Source: Astrocystis sublimbata | Lineage: Eukaryota > Ascomycota > Sordariomycetes > Xylariales > Xylariaceae | Reading direction: 5' to 3' | Assembly (NCBI GenBank): GCA_022453515.1 | Contig: JAJNNY010000042.1 | Location: 1 to 64,000 of the forward strand | DNA length: 64,000 bases | Notes under the pieces: generated by a model | What the model was told of the DNA's origin: nothing | Database searches by the model: none | Seen by the model: the letters and a program-made list of their open reading frames with translations, nothing else | Position numbers and translations under genes: made by a program | Shown here: piece by piece, positions 35,119 to 48,180 of the stretch | Numbering within the stretch: position 1 is the stretch's first letter | Layout of the letters: each line of letters begins with the position of its first letter

Positions 35119-35873
35119 TTCGACGTAATTATGCGCAAATGACTGTCGTCCACGACAATGGCAATAATGTATGCCCCAGAACAGGACAAGAGGGAGGGTG
35201 TGCGGGTAGATATGTATGTTTGAAGCTGTCGGAGCTGGCGGCGGACAAGCTCGGAGACCAGGACTCGCAGCACGACGGGGCCGGCAGACAACGCATAGGG
35301 CGATGCTACCTTCTTAGTACAGGATATGGATGCTCGATATATGCTCGCTATATGCCGGGGGCGGATGATTACTACTGGGCTCAGTTAGACCGCACGACTA
35401 GACGAGGCCACTAAGCTCACTTCTGGCTCAGTTCTGGCAGAGCTGTGCTAGTCATGCGACACAGCAGACGGCAGCTCTGCTCGCTGTGGCTAGCAGGATC
35501 TCGCAGGATGATGGCGTCGTCGAACGGGGACTGACGTAAATTGTGTCATGGCAATTGGGCCAAGTGTGATACGTCGAGGCGCTCACCGGCCACGCTGTGG
35601 AAAAGACCCTGTTCCGGGGCTGGTCCCGGCTCACGACTGCACCAGGCAAGCAAGCCCTGGACAGGCCTCGACAGGCTGGCAGGAGTGGAAAGGTCCGACT
35701 TGTGCTCGTTGTGGTGCAGCGCCTTTCCGAAAATGGGGGGACGGGCAGAGACGAGTGCCGTCAGATCATACGGTCGTGAAGCACGGACTGCACAGTAATC
35801 ACCACCCCGCATCGGACTGTCTCTCTATCTGATACATCGTCACTTCTTACCTAAGCAGAACCTGGGGGGAGAC

Positions 35874-35901
35874 ACAATTGTAGGCAATTGCCTACAATTG
35901 T
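35874..35901. repeat. 28-bp perfect palindrome
   Basis: The sequence from a35874 to t35901 equals its own reverse complement. It contains CAATTG three times, and TAGGCAATTGCCTA at its core. There is no loop. It lies between two divergent genes. Confidence 0.9.
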
Positions 35902-36822
35902 AGTAATAGTAAGGTCGGGAGCTAGGCGAGCTAGGCAAGACATGGCTAGGTATCACGCTTTCCACTAGGTACCTACCTAGGTAGCTCGGTAGCCTCGGTA
36001 GGTATGTATTTGCTCAACATGCGGAAGTCGCATCACACAAAAAGTGCAACTCTCGGTGGGTGCAGTGTCGGCGAATCACGACGAGCCGCAGTCCCCGTCT
36101 CGGACTGCCAGGTGAGCCAGGTGAGTTGAACCTCCCATCCAGGTGTGTGTGCGTACGTACATATATATACCTGCTCGTCTGCCCACCCCACGTACATCCA
36201 GTAGGTAGTTACAAATACGCAGTCTCCTTATATACACAATTTCGAGGCGAGAATGGCACGATACTTGATCAATGATGTACTGTAAATATAGATATCCTTA
36301 GTCTGTTGAATTACCTGCTAAATGTACCGTGCTTCGAGCTGGTAGCTATTAGTGTGCATCGCAAGTACAGTAGTAGTGTCGTTATGGGCTTACCTACTGT
36401 AGGTCCTGCCCTGGCAGATCAGCAGCGGGCGCTCGCTCCCCCACTTTCAGCCGACGTTGCAAGGGTGCAAGGGTCCCACGTTGCCGTCTAGCTCAACTTT
36501 CCCCTTCGAAAGTAAACAAATGCCTGACCAACCCAAACGCGTCACGGGCCTTGCACTCGCTGTATTATTGACTATTTACTTTCTACCCATACAATTAAAC
36601 CATCCACATCCACATCCACATCCCACATTCGACAACCCACAACAAAGCGACCTCACAATACACACACCATACACAATCATCATTCATGAAAGCGATTGAG
36701 TCATTTCGATACCCTCGCTCACGAATATCCAATACCATCCCATCTCAACATAATCCAGCATCAACAGGCAATCCCACCAGCCCTCCTCTGCGCCGCTACC
36801 TACAACAATCCACACGCCCACC

Positions 36823-39800
36823 ATGGACACCCCGAGGACCAACCTCGGCGATGCCACCTACCTAGGGCATCCACCCCTAGACTTCGACATGACCCAAGAG
36901 CCCTCCTTCGTGTCCCCAAAGAAAGACAGCAACGACCTCCTCCACCAGTTACGCAATGGCGGACGCGCTGCCATCCTCCGAACCCCGCGCGCGAACCGCG
37001 CACCTCTCGGCGACAGACCTAATGCGCCCGCCGGCCTGGGCGGCTCCGAGTTCACCCCCATGCTGAAGTCCGCCACACGCAACAGCGCCAGGAGACGCGG
37101 GAAAGAGAACAAGACCAACAGCAACAACTTGACCACCCCCGCCTTGACTAAGATCGAAGAGGACATGGACATGACCAACGTGCCCGTCGAGTCCTCACTG
37201 TACGGGCCCTCCCGGAATCTGTCCTACGTCTCCTCCACACCCTTACCCGAAGTCGAGGAAAGCAGCGCCGCCTCGACGCCCTTGGTCCGGCCCACGCGGC
37301 GCGGCGGCGGTGGGGGGGGCGGCAGCAGCGGTGATAAGGGCCCACTGCAGGACGGCAACCAGCTATCCCTCCGCGAGCAGGAGAACGTGATCGATAAGAT
37401 CGAGAAGGAGAACTTCGGCTTGAAACTCAAAATCCACTTCCTCGAGGAGGCTTTAAGGAAAACCGGCCCGGGCTTTAGCGAGGCCGCGCTGAAAGAAAAC
37501 ACCGAGCTCAAAGTCGACAAGGTCACCATGCAGCGCGAGCTCTCCAAGTACAAGAAGCACCTGGCCTCGGCCGAGAAAGACCTCGAGACGTACCAACACC
37601 AGATCCTCGAGGTCCAGGACAAGGCCAAGAAGAAGTACGCCAACCAGAGCCAGAAGGCCGAGATTGACGAGCTGCTCGATAAGGTGGCGCGCTTGGAAGA
37701 CGACGTAAGGGCCAAGGACCGCGAGATCGACGAGGCCCAACGGGAGACGGAGGAGCTGCGCGGCAAGTTGGACGATATGGAGAGTCCCGACGGCGAGCTA
37801 GGTGATATACGGAAGGAATTGGCTCAAGCGGAATCCGAACTACGCTCGAAAGACCGGGATATTGTCGCGCGCGAAGAGGAGTTGGATCAGTTGGAGAAGA
37901 AGCTGGAGGAATGGGAAGACACCGTGCGTGAAAGGGATCGCGAAGCCGACGAGGCTCAAGCAGAGATGAAGACCCTCCGCAGAAAGTTGGAGAGTATGGA
38001 GAACGCCGACGGTGAATTGGGTCAGGTGCGGAAGAAACTCGCTCAGGCAGAGGCGGACCTGCGTTCGCGAGATCAGAATATCGCTGAAAGCGAGGAGGAG
38101 CTGGAAAAGCTGGAGAAGAAGATGGACGAAATGGACATCTCCTCTCGGCGGCAACTCGACAGCAAAGAAGCTGAGATTGAGAGCCTGCAACAGCAGCTCC
38201 AGGTCGCATCACAAGGTGGCGACGAGGTTGACCAGCTACGTAAGAAGTTAGCTCAGGTCGAGGCTGACCTGCGTGCCAAAGATCAAGACGTCGTCGAAGG
38301 CGAAGAGGAGATGGACAAGTTGGAGAAAGAACTACAAGAAATCGAAGCCTCTTCGCGTCGTCAACTCGATAGCAAAGACTCTGAGATTAGCAGCCTTCAA
38401 CGGCAGCTACAAACAGCATCACAAGGTGGTAAAGAAGTTGATCAACTACGTCGCCGTCTTGAGAGCAAAGAAACCGAAATCGACAGCCTCCAACGACAAT
38501 TACAAACAGCGTCGCAAGGTGGAAAGGACGTGGATCTACTACGCCGTCGCCTTGAAATCAAAGAAAGTGAGATTGACAGCCTCCAACGACAACTGCAAAC
38601 AGCTTCACAGGGCGGCAAGGAAGTCGACCAGCTAAGAGCAGAGTTGGCTAAGCTGAGAGCCGATCTACGCACAAAGCAACACGCTGTCGACGAAGCAGAA
38701 GTCGCCTCTCGTCGACGACTTGAAGAGAAAGAAGCTGAACTTGCCGATGTAAAGCGACAGTTGCAAAAGGCGTCACAAGGTGGCAAGGATGTCGACCGGC
38801 TACGCGGAGAAATATCCGGTCTGCAAACCGATCTACGTACCAAGACTCACGAAATAGAGGAAATGGAGGCCTCGCTACATCGTCGCCTTGAAGGCAAAGA
38901 AGACGAGATCAACAGCTTGCAGAGACAACTACAGCAAGCCTTACAAGGCGGCACTGACGACGTGGACAAGCTACGCAGAGAAGTCGCCAGTCTGAAAGCT
39001 GACTTGCGTGCCAAGGATCGCGACATCGACGATGTGATCCAAGAGCGCGAAGCGGCAGAACGTGAAAGGAGCGCTCTCACTATTCGACTCGAAGGTGCAC
39101 AGAAGGACCTCGGCACACGCACAGACGAGAAACTACTCCTCCAAGTCCGCCACGACACTTTATCAGCCGAGTCGACTTCCCTACAGCGCGAAGTCTCGCG
39201 TCTACAGAAGCAGATCGCCGACCTGCGCGCCAAGGATGCCGAGATCGACGACTTCATCCGCGAGCGGGAAGACTGGGAGCACGAGCGGAAGACTCTCACT
39301 TCCAAGCTCGAAGCAACGCAGAGGGATCTCAGCTCACGGACCGACGAAAAGCTGCAGCTGGAGACCCGTCTCGACACCATGGGATCCGAGTCAGCGCCTC
39401 TCCAGCGTGAAATCACTCGTCTTCAGAAACAGCTTGCCGATCGTAACACACAAGGACAGAGGATCGAGGCCTTGGAGGACGAGGTAGACGTGCTGCAAGC
39501 AGCGCTCGACGAGTCGGAAGATACGGGCCGGCAATTACGCGAAGCCAATGAGACCTGCGCTAGTCTGCGACGGCAACTCCGCGAGCAAATCCAGCGTACT
39601 AACCGTCTCGGCCAGCTCGAGGGCGCCGACAAGATAGCCGAGGAGCTGCGGCAGCAATTGGCGGGGTCGGAGCAACTATGCGAAGACCGCCGCGTGCAGC
39701 TCCAGAAGCAGGTCTCGGAGCACCAGGCGCAGGCGAAGCGGATCGAAGGCCTCGAGGACGAGGTCGAGGTTCTCCAAGCCACGCTCGACGAAGAATCCGA

Positions 39801-40836
39801 AGACGCGACAAAGCGGCTCCGCGAAGCGGATGAGCTTTGCAACAGTCTGCGCCGACAACTATCCCGCGAGCAGGAACGGCGCACGGAGCGCATGGGCCGG
39901 CTCGAGGGCGCGGACAAAGCCGCCGAGGACCTGCGAGAAAAACTCGCCGAGGCGGAAGAAGTGGCCGACGACTGGCGCGCGCAGCTCATTGCCGCGCGGC
40001 AGGAGCTGGATCAGGGGAAGCACGGGGCTAAGGAGCTGCGGCAGAAACTGGAGCGCGCGCGCCGGGAACGCACGCAGTTCTCGGCGGACAAGGAGAAGCT
40101 GCAATATGACTGCGATCGGCTGAGGAAGGAGCTGGAGGCGACGCTCGAGTGGATCCAGGCGCAGAACGCTGAGAAATCACAACAGCAACAGCAGCAGGGC
40201 TCTTCGTCCAAGAATGAAGAGAGGCAGCCGACGGTCACCATCAAGCCGGCGGCCATGGCCACCTTCCGGTACGGCGACGTGGTCATGGACGTCGTGGACC
40301 AGAAGGACCACGAGGCGGTCATCCGGGCGGCCGACTCGGCGCAGAGAAGGCACGTCAAGGAGATCCGCGGCATGAACATGTATGTCCTGTGGATGCAGGC
40401 GAGGTGGGAGCGCGAGTGGAAGTTGCGCAATGATGGCGCAGGCGCGAAGAGGTGGCTTTTGCTGCAGTTGGAGATTGCGGAGGCTTGGTATGTTTTTTTA
40501 TTTTCTCTTACTCTTACTTACTTATCCTTACCCCTTTACCTTTTGGTTTTCTTCTCCTTACTTTTTCTCCTTTCTCACTTGCTAATCTTGTCATGAAACA
40601 GCAACAAAGCCCAACTCCGCCGCCTCAACGGCATCCTGGCCAACCTCGGCCTCAAGAACTCGGTGCAGCTGCTAGAGGACCGCAAGAGCGAAGAGAAGAG
40701 CAGCAGCCGCAGCAAAAAACCGCTGAGCAAGCTACGGGTCTTCGTCACCCTCATCCGCGCTGTCGCGCGCATGAAGGTCGACGCCATGCACTGGGCCGAG
40801 CACGAGAAGACGCGGAAGCGACTCGCTGCTGCGTAG
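36823..40836 (+). CDS. CM1/PACT coiled-coil microtubule-organising-centre protein (ApsB / Pcp1 type)
   Basis: Exons 36823-40487 and 40602-40836 give 1299 residues. The order is: a basic, Ser/Pro-rich N-terminus; a Gly run near 160; a centrosomin motif 1 (CM1) at about 183-256 (ENVIDKIEKENFGLKLKIHF and ELKVDKVTMQRELSKYKKHL); some 850 residues of coiled coil with internal repeats; a Gln-rich linker; then a PACT-like segment at about 1177-1230 (HVKEIRGMNMYVLWMQARW) that runs over the intron into EACNKAQL. CM1 binds and activates gamma-tubulin complexes, and PACT-like ends anchor proteins at spindle pole bodies. In fungi this layout belongs to Pcp1/PcpA and to proteins annotated as anucleate primary sterigmata protein B. 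I cannot separate the two by eye. The single intron keeps the PACT consensus in frame, which confirms the C-terminal exon. Confidence 0.9.
38161..38955 (+). repeat. Coding tandem repeats inside the coiled coil
   Basis: The phrase SLQRQLQTASQGG recurs with variants. Its end falls near 38220, 38430, 38523, 38616, 38784 and 38952. Steps are therefore 210, 93, 93, 168 and 168 bp, or 70, 31, 31, 56 and 56 residues. Steps of 56 and 70 keep the heptad register; 31 does not. This suggests recent unequal crossing-over within the gene. Confidence 0.8.
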
Positions 40837-42201
40837 GAGCAGCAGCATGGGGTGGAGCGGACGCGGGGGACTTCTTGTATCAGTGCTGGTGCGAGTGTAG
40901 GCGTAGGTGTCGGTTGTTGATTCGATTCAGTAGTTTGGTTTGGTTTATAAGCGGGCTCTTCGCGGCGGCAGCAGCATTTTCACTCTCGGTTTCGGAATGG
41001 CGTTCATGACGTGCATGGTTTGATGGATCAAGCCATCAATCAATCAATGGATACCTGGGTAGCGACGATACACTGGCGTTCTTGGGAGGGGAAAGGGTTT
41101 CAAAAGGATAACTTTACTCATTGTTGCGGAAGATGTTTGAAAAGAGTATTATTGTTTGATTCATTGAGCGAGGAAGTCTCGCATTGCATACATATCTACC
41201 TAGGTAGGTAGACTACTCAGTTGTCGAGGAGGATGAGAATTGGGGATGAATATATATGATATGCCACCCTGATATTCATGCTGATACATTCGCTTTAAGA
41301 GAGCTTAAAGTTCACTAAGCGTTGCGTATAATACGTACAGACTTCATCTCTGACTGACTGACTGTAACTCCAGACCTGGAACCATACCCTAAAGTGTCCA
41401 ATTCACTGCCTTGTCCGCTAAGCTTGATCATCTAATTACTTACTCACTCATTTTTACACATTAAGCCCACTGGACCTACCTACCTGACAAGTTGGATATC
41501 TAAGCACCTGTACTGTTGCAAGTGAAGACAAGAAGGTTGGGCCATTGAGTACATTGACTTACATCCTAGCTGTTTTTAAATGCTTCAGTAAGTAGGTGGG
41601 TAGACATTTTATACTAAAGATGTTGGGAAACGATATATTATTCCGTACGGGGCTCACTATCCTACGCTGCTATGCTTTACATATAGTGGTGTAGGTGGTG
41701 ATGTTTTTGCGATAGAATACCTCCTAATCAACCCATACCGTAGGTTCGATCAACCATGGTGGCCACCTCCTGCCGAGGTAGTTAAGGAAGTAAGCAGATG
41801 TCACGCAGTTTAACATGTTGTCCTTTACAGTAGCAAGTTCATAATCTCGTCATAAGTGATTATACTCCATTATTCACCAAATGGCCATCGACCGACCACA
41901 AGACTTGGAAGTTGTCTGCAAGAGGAGCAGTAGATATACATACATACATATATCTCTCCAATGTAGAGTTCTCTTTCAATTTTTTTCTTGTTCTAGACTG
42001 ACTCGTTCTTCTACCAAGGTAGAAAGATAGAGGAGAGCAAAACTGACAAGCGAATGAACCCGATTCCTGAACGCCAAGTTCCCGTACCGCATAAGCCATA
42101 CATAAAAAGAGGTGTGATATGATGATGATGTGATGAAACAAGAGGGCTGCAATGAGACGAGGTGCTGAAGCCGTAGATGGGCATTTCGGTTAGTAGGTGT
42201 C
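40837..42201. other. 1.4-kb convergent spacer
   Basis: Sequence holds the 3' UTRs of the coiled-coil gene and of GAR1. TACCTAGGTAGG occurs near 41197-41210. Nothing coding was supported. Confidence 0.45.
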
Positions 42202-43140
42202 CTACCGTCCTCTGCCGAAACCACCTCCACCTCCACCTCGTCCTCGACCAAAGCCACCACCACCACCACCTCTGCTGAAGCCGCCGCCGCCGCCGCCACC
42301 CCTACTGAAGCCGCCGCCGCCGCCACCTCCGCGACCACCGAAGCCACTGCCGCCGCGTCCACCCCTACTGAAGCCGCCGCCGCCGCCGCCACGACCGAAG
42401 CCGCCTCGGCCGCCACCACCCCTGATAGGGCCGCCGCGACCGCGTCCGCCGCCACCACCACCACCACCTCGGCCGGCCTTCTTGACCTTAGGCGCTCCGG
42501 GCGGGGGTTTGGGCTTGGGCAGGAAGCGCTCGAAGGGCAGGACCTTCTCGCTACCAATAAAAAACTTGTCGCCGGCCTTGAAGGAGGTGGCCTTAATGCC
42601 CTCGCCGGGCTTGATGGTGAAGTAGACGTCGTTGATGGGGCCGAGGATCTCGTCGACCTTGCCGATCTGCGTCTTGTTGTCGAGGAAGATGGGCGCGTTG
42701 AACATCGGAACCTTATTCTGCGTGGCGATGGAGGTGCACACCATCTCGCCCTCGCACGCATGCATGAAGGCGCCCATCTCGAGGATGGTGTCGGGCGGGC
42801 CGAAGTCGCGCTGTCCGAAGCCGCCGCGGCCTGTGAGGGAGGTGTCGGGTTAGTTTAGTGGCGGGTCGGGTTGGGTTGGGTTGGGTTGGGTTGGATTGCG
42901 TCTTGATCTTGTATGCCTGCTCGTGTGGCACTTCGTCCACCTTGAATGGGAAGGTGGAAAGCTCATGGTCTCAATTGAACTTGGTGCTGGCGCTGGCACT
43001 AGCTATCCCACGCCATGCGGCATTGCAACAGATATGCGCGAGGAAAAAGGACAGAAGAAGAAAAAGCAGAACTCACCACCACCTCGGCCACCTCCACGGC
43101 CGCCAAAGCCGCCGCGTCCGCGCGGCGCTCCTCTCGACAT
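42202..43140 (-). CDS. GAR1: H/ACA snoRNP subunit Gar1
   Basis: Exons 43140-43077 and 42830-42202 give 230 residues. A short Gly/Arg-rich N-terminus ([14 protein letters not shown]) leads to the conserved core [20 protein letters not shown], then [20 protein letters not shown] and [10 protein letters not shown], and a long C-terminal GAR tail of RGG and FSRGGGGG repeats. This is the canonical eukaryotic Gar1 layout, with RGG segments on both sides of the core. Gar1 works in the nucleolus in H/ACA ribonucleoproteins with dyskerin/Cbf5, Nhp2 and Nop10, for pseudouridylation and rRNA processing. The core is complete, with no break. The intron splits the first RGG block and carries a GGGTT array. 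Confidence 0.97.
42868..42893 (+). repeat. GGGTT pentanucleotide array within the GAR1 intron
   Basis: Five consecutive GGGTT-type units lie on the plus strand, the template strand of GAR1. Four or more GGG runs at short spacing match the G-quadruplex pattern. It is not the fungal telomere repeat TTAGGG. Confidence 0.8.
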
Positions 43141-46100
43141 GGCGATCGCTTGTTGTTACGTTATGTCTGTGGGATGGGTGTAAATGAAGTGTCTCGGACT
43201 CTGTGCCCCTCCTCGTCTACCCTTCCAATGGGAAGCCGAGGTTCTGTCTGTTGTTGTAGTTGTTGTGAAGTGGTAGTTGTGGGTAAATTGGACGACACAG
43301 TTCGTGATTCGTGAAGCAGTTGATCAATCGTGCCTGGATTAGCTTGCTCAGGAATTTCTTCGAATGGGTGGAGCTCCGACCTATTTTTTCGTGGGCTGCG
43401 ATTGGGTGGAAGAGAGAGCTCCCTAATCGATTGTGCTGGGGAACTTATGTGGGGCTCGAAGCTTCTGAGCTAAAGGTGGGGCGGCCTTTGCTCGCACCCG
43501 CAGACGGACGACGGGGCTCGGAGTCGGAGAAACTTGTGGCCCTTTCTCGCTTGTAAGTGCCCGGCCCAGGTGACAGGTGACGGGATAGGCAAGCAGGTTT
43601 GACGTTGGAAGCCAGACGCAACACACAACAGTAGCTAGGCCGTTGCAAATGAGGCGAGGTGGCGTAGGTACGTCCCTTATGACGATCCATTACGGCACAT
43701 GCGTATGCAGTTTGCCTGTTGTGCCATGCACGTCTCCGGGATCTGTGCTGATTATCACCATTTATTAGTTCTGAGTGGTCAAATATGCTGTTTCATGTGG
43801 TTATCTTGGTATCACCTTGTTGAGCTGTCATCCGAGATAACAAAAGTCATGTCCTGCCTCATATCATGTCGATGATTTCCCCAAGAATTTGTACAACCAT
43901 AATGCCGATTATGAGGATCATGATGAACTGAAGAACGGGAAAGAAAAGAGTAAAGAAAAGAAGGCATGTTAAAAGTACATCCATCATGATAGGTCGGTAA
44001 TTCGATTGATGAGCAACTATGACTTTCTTCGATGTCGATTTATGGTCAAAGGGGCTCGTTTACTGTTGCTGTGTCACTTATACACAACATATGCTAGACA
44101 GGGTATCTCAAGCATCTGGCCGCGTTGTTTTTGACACACAGTAAGTAGAACGAAGATAGAAGCTTTGGTCTGCGAGCAAACGAGAGCAGCTGTTGTGTCT
44201 TTAGATCTGCTACGTCATGATTCACATTGATGATATATCGCGACATGCGTTCTTATGCTTGAGCCCGTTCTGGGCCTTGGTATCAAAGCCTGGTGCCGGC
44301 TTCCGACGTCACAAACAGACAGACATGCGGTGACTCGAATACCACGAACTGAGGTTACGTAGAGCATTGGCGGACGAACCTCATTCGATCAGAATCTGAT
44401 CCCTTTCACGATACAGCCCTTCTCTCAACGTCGTGCCTACGTGTCGGTGAGGCGCAGGCCGTGCCATCACGAGAAAGATCACAGATGCCTAGAATGGAGG
44501 TTATCATGCGAGACATCTTGATATCTCGCGTAGCACTTCGGACTTACCGTAAGAAGATAATCAGTATACCAGCCAGCGGCGGCATTGGTCAAAATAGAAT
44601 TCAACTCCTAAACAGCAAATTTGTCACCTTCTCAGCTTGTGCCAAGATAGAAATGTAGTTTGTAGGTCGCCGCCGCCTGTGCCTGTTGCCAACAAACAAT
44701 ATCATCAGATTGACAATGGTCTAATCAGTAGGCTGTGTAGTCTTGGACGACTTACCTTCCCAAGTATGCTATGTCCCCGCATCGCATTAGCTCGCTAACG
44801 AATTTCGGCTTTATTCACTTCGTGGCTTGTATGTGTGTGTGTGTCGTTGAAAGTTCCAAGAAGCTACTTATCACGACTAATTATTTGGTATCCAAGTGCC
44901 GGGCTGTGTATATTCACGACTGGTTTCTAGAGGTACGCTACATATCCGTATAATAGCTCCCGCGGATCTGCTGACTAGTCCCTTCTTTCCCCAACCTTAC
45001 TCAAGCAGGCATTCCGAAACTGGGTGAAGGAGATATGTCTAGTCTGTATCGAGTTGTACTCCCAACTCGATGGCTGTGTAGTACGTGGGGAACCACGTCT
45101 GTACCTGCATTCCCCGTATGGCAACTTCCGCACTGACAAACAGCCTTTGCCGTGTTGGTCATGCAAAGCCATACTCATACAGATGAGCAGTCTGTATATG
45201 GTATAGTTGTTTGGTAATTATACTATAGGGCTGTGTAAGCGATGAAACAAGCAAGCTGGATGCCCGTATATTCATTAGCTCCCGCTCATCAGCTTCGGTT
45301 TGCCTCGCCTGGTTTAGCGAGTATCCCCAACTTGTCGAAGGCTGTACTTGTAGTCTGTAACTAGCTAGGTATAGTTCCATTTTCGTAGATATGAAGCAGG
45401 TGGACTGCGTACGTATCTCAATAAGTACATTGCATAACCGTATAGTAGCTCCCGCTAATCAACTACTGCTACTGCCCACCCATCCTTACCTTAGCATGAG
45501 TATAGATTGACGATGATTAGGCTGCCGTTTAGACGTAGAATTGTCACGATATGAGTGGAATGGGTGGAGTGCAGGTAAGTTAGTATGAAATGAATATGGG
45601 GTAATGCATTAAGGGGTCTGCGCTCCTACTACTGCGCCGCAAAAGGGTTGTGACGACGATGTGGCAGCTCTGTAGGGCGATGCAGGATCGAGACTTCGGA
45701 GTCCGACTAGGTGTAAACTAAGAGCAACAAGTTGCAGCTTCACATACTCGTACTTAGACGTAATAGAGCATTGCAAGAGCGAAGGGGTCAGTCGCACCGT
45801 AGTATGTTGAATTCAAGATAGCTTCTTGGATTGATTGATGTGCTATCTAGGGCCGATGGTGGTAGGGCTGAGGATGTCATTTACTGTAACCTAGGTTTAG
45901 TTTGTTGCATTATGAGAGCTACAGTTCCAAGTTGGAGGTCGCGTGTTCGTCAAGGGTCGATGTCGTCTGTGAGTTACAGTAGTTTTTCTGGGTCGGTATG
46001 AGGCTTGTTTGCACTGCATAGTATCTCTTAGGAGGTTGGCAATTAATTGTATGGTTGCGGGGAACCAATGGTTGTGTTGTTAATATTGCTGCCTGGTCTG

Positions 46101-47051
46101 AGTTGATGGCCCCGTTTCCAATGTTTAAGCAATTCGAATCTTATCGCCGTTTTGGGCATAAGGCTCTAGACCCTGGCGAGAGCCTGGGGGCCCCTGGGCG
46201 ATTTATGGACGAGATGAGATACCTTAGCGGTAGGTGAGTCGGTTCCTACTTGCTGGAGCGATTTCTGTTTCTGTCTAGCCTCGGGGCGCGTGGCGGTCTG
46301 GGTTGCTGGGTACTGCGCTGCTGTTAGAGCTGTCAATGTAGCCTCCGGCAGGGATGTCGAACCACTGCGGCGGGTTGGTGGCGCAGGCGCAGCTGAAGAA
46401 TCACTCTTACGTAGATAGGATGGTAGGTAAGGCAGTCAGTAAGCACGCCCTGTCTCGCCTGTGTCGAGAGTTCCAAGTCGACAATGGCGGTCAGCAAACG
46501 TGGTGATAATTGGTTTCATGTGCGCATAGTGCCATTTTTACATAATTGACGGAAGATGTCCAGAAGCACCAATCAACGCAAGTGGCCGTCGCGTTTTGTG
46601 GGATCCAAACGGTGTAAATGCCTGGCGAGCCTGGGTACTGTAACCTGCGAGGAACGCAGAAACGGGATTCAATTGGCGGCAGCGTCTGTCACACAAAGAT
46701 TGCCCCAACTCGCCCCCATCTTGCCCATTAGCGTTGATGGCGACTTAGAACATCGAAAGCGTGACGAGATCCGAAACGAGATCTCTTGTGTTTCTAGTTT
46801 AGAGTCCCGACACGCGGACTGAGGTATCATTTTTTCCTTTTTTGCAACTAGCTTTTTTCTTCCTTCTCCTTTTTGGGGGAGACAAAAGAGAGGAGAGAGA
46901 GATTGGTAACAGATAATCTCCTATGGCGCCAAGCCACGGCTTCGCCTTAAGACACGACAGGGGGGGCCGAGGGGGCCAAGGTCCTTCAATCATCATTTCC
47001 CCCACGTAGCCTTACCCAGGGAAAATAACCGCGGGCTGAAACTTGTGAGAG

Positions 47052-47079
47052 GCGAAGATGCGAAGATGCGAAGATGCAA
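47052..47079. repeat. 9-bp tandem repeat, three copies
   Basis: The unit gcgaagat(g) is repeated about three times. A second 9-bp unit, gggattgtg, follows at 47211-47234, also three copies. Confidence 0.75.
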
Positions 47080-48152
47080 GACATTCAATTGCGGCGCATT
47101 CAAGATCAACGGGTTTGCGCGCCTCTATTTGGGCCATGGGCGTCGCATAGTGTTGCCGCGAGCAGTGACGATCCAAATGCAGCTGTAAGATGGTACTAGG
47201 TTGGCGGGTTGGGATTGTGGGATTGTGGGATTGTTCCCTTTTCTCTATCTATGATTCATAACGCATGCCCAGAGAAGTGCTATCGAGATTGGAGATGCAT
47301 GACACATGCAAGTGCAGGGAATGGCTGGCCTAGAATCAATTGACCCTGCCCAGCCTGAGAGGTAAGGTTCTCAGCACGAGCTCTGGGCAGAAGCTGCGAA
47401 GTCTGGGCAGGAACCTGAACTCTGGGCATGGCTCAAGCCGAACCTTAGCGGGCTGTAAGCGCACTACTTCCAGTGCCATGGCACGCTACTCTCAGCTACT
47501 CGACGTAGTGCTCGAGAACACGGGATGACGGATTGCGCTACCGTCGTTAGATAGGTAGTCTTGGTGACTTATCAAATTACCTGTCTCGCCTGTCGCCATG
47601 CACGACACTGCAGAGCAACGATTGTTACCAGGTACAAAGGATGATAACTACCGAGGGGTGTTGTCCCCCATGTTTGATCTTACACGTACATTGATTAGTA
47701 GGTCCATGTAGGTCCTTGTAAGTACTAAAGATATCTTGTGTGTACTTGGAAGTTATCTTACATCGGGCAGCCGCGGATGGCGATGCTATGTACTCCCTCC
47801 CACACAGCCTCAACTGCAAGCATCCCGTCCAGGCTCCAACTATTCGTGCCTCGCGTGCCATTATATTCGATGCAAGTAGGCCCATACTACCTAGTTCATA
47901 CGGGGCTAGTAGTCCCTTCATGCGCATGCCGTATCGCATACGACGGAATTGGTCCCTTCGTGCATCAGAATCCCCAGACTCGTGGCAGGATACCGTAGGT
48001 ATTTACCCAGAAAGAAGACCCTAAGCCACATGTGTGTGGGAGGGGACGTTCCGCAGGCCATCGAAGGGATCTGGGAGCTGAGAGAACAGCCCCGGTTTTT
48101 GCAGGTGCGCCATCCCAGGAGGTACTTACGTAGGTACATGCTAGATACAGGG

Positions 48153-48180
48153 CACCGTCCGACACCGTCCGACACCGTCC
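48153..48180. repeat. 10-bp tandem repeat GACACCGTCC, three copies
   Basis: Three copies are in tandem, the first one starting GGC rather than GAC. It is followed at once by agagacggtc, which contains the partial inverse GACGGT. Confidence 0.8.

Larger units (their letters stand above)
34918..36822. promoter_or_regulatory. 1.9-kb divergent spacer between F-box and coiled-coil genes
   Basis: Both flanking genes are transcribed away from it, so it carries two promoters. It holds a long hexanucleotide repeat (35025-35118), a 28-bp palindrome (35874-35901), clustered TACCTAGGTA words (about 35960-36010) and a CCACAT repeat near 36600-36630 in the leader of the right-hand gene. No coding sequence was supported. 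Confidence 0.5.

Noticed and set aside
41743..41775. tRNA-like T-loop word ggttcgatc
   Set aside because: The flanking arms do not pair and no anticodon or acceptor stem could be found. A scan by eye for similar words elsewhere also gave no tRNA.
42197..42625. Proline-rich open frame on the plus strand
   Set aside because: It is the antisense shadow of the Gly-rich GAR1 tail.
42868..42893. Interstitial telomere repeat
   Set aside because: The unit is GGGTT, not the fungal TTAGGG.
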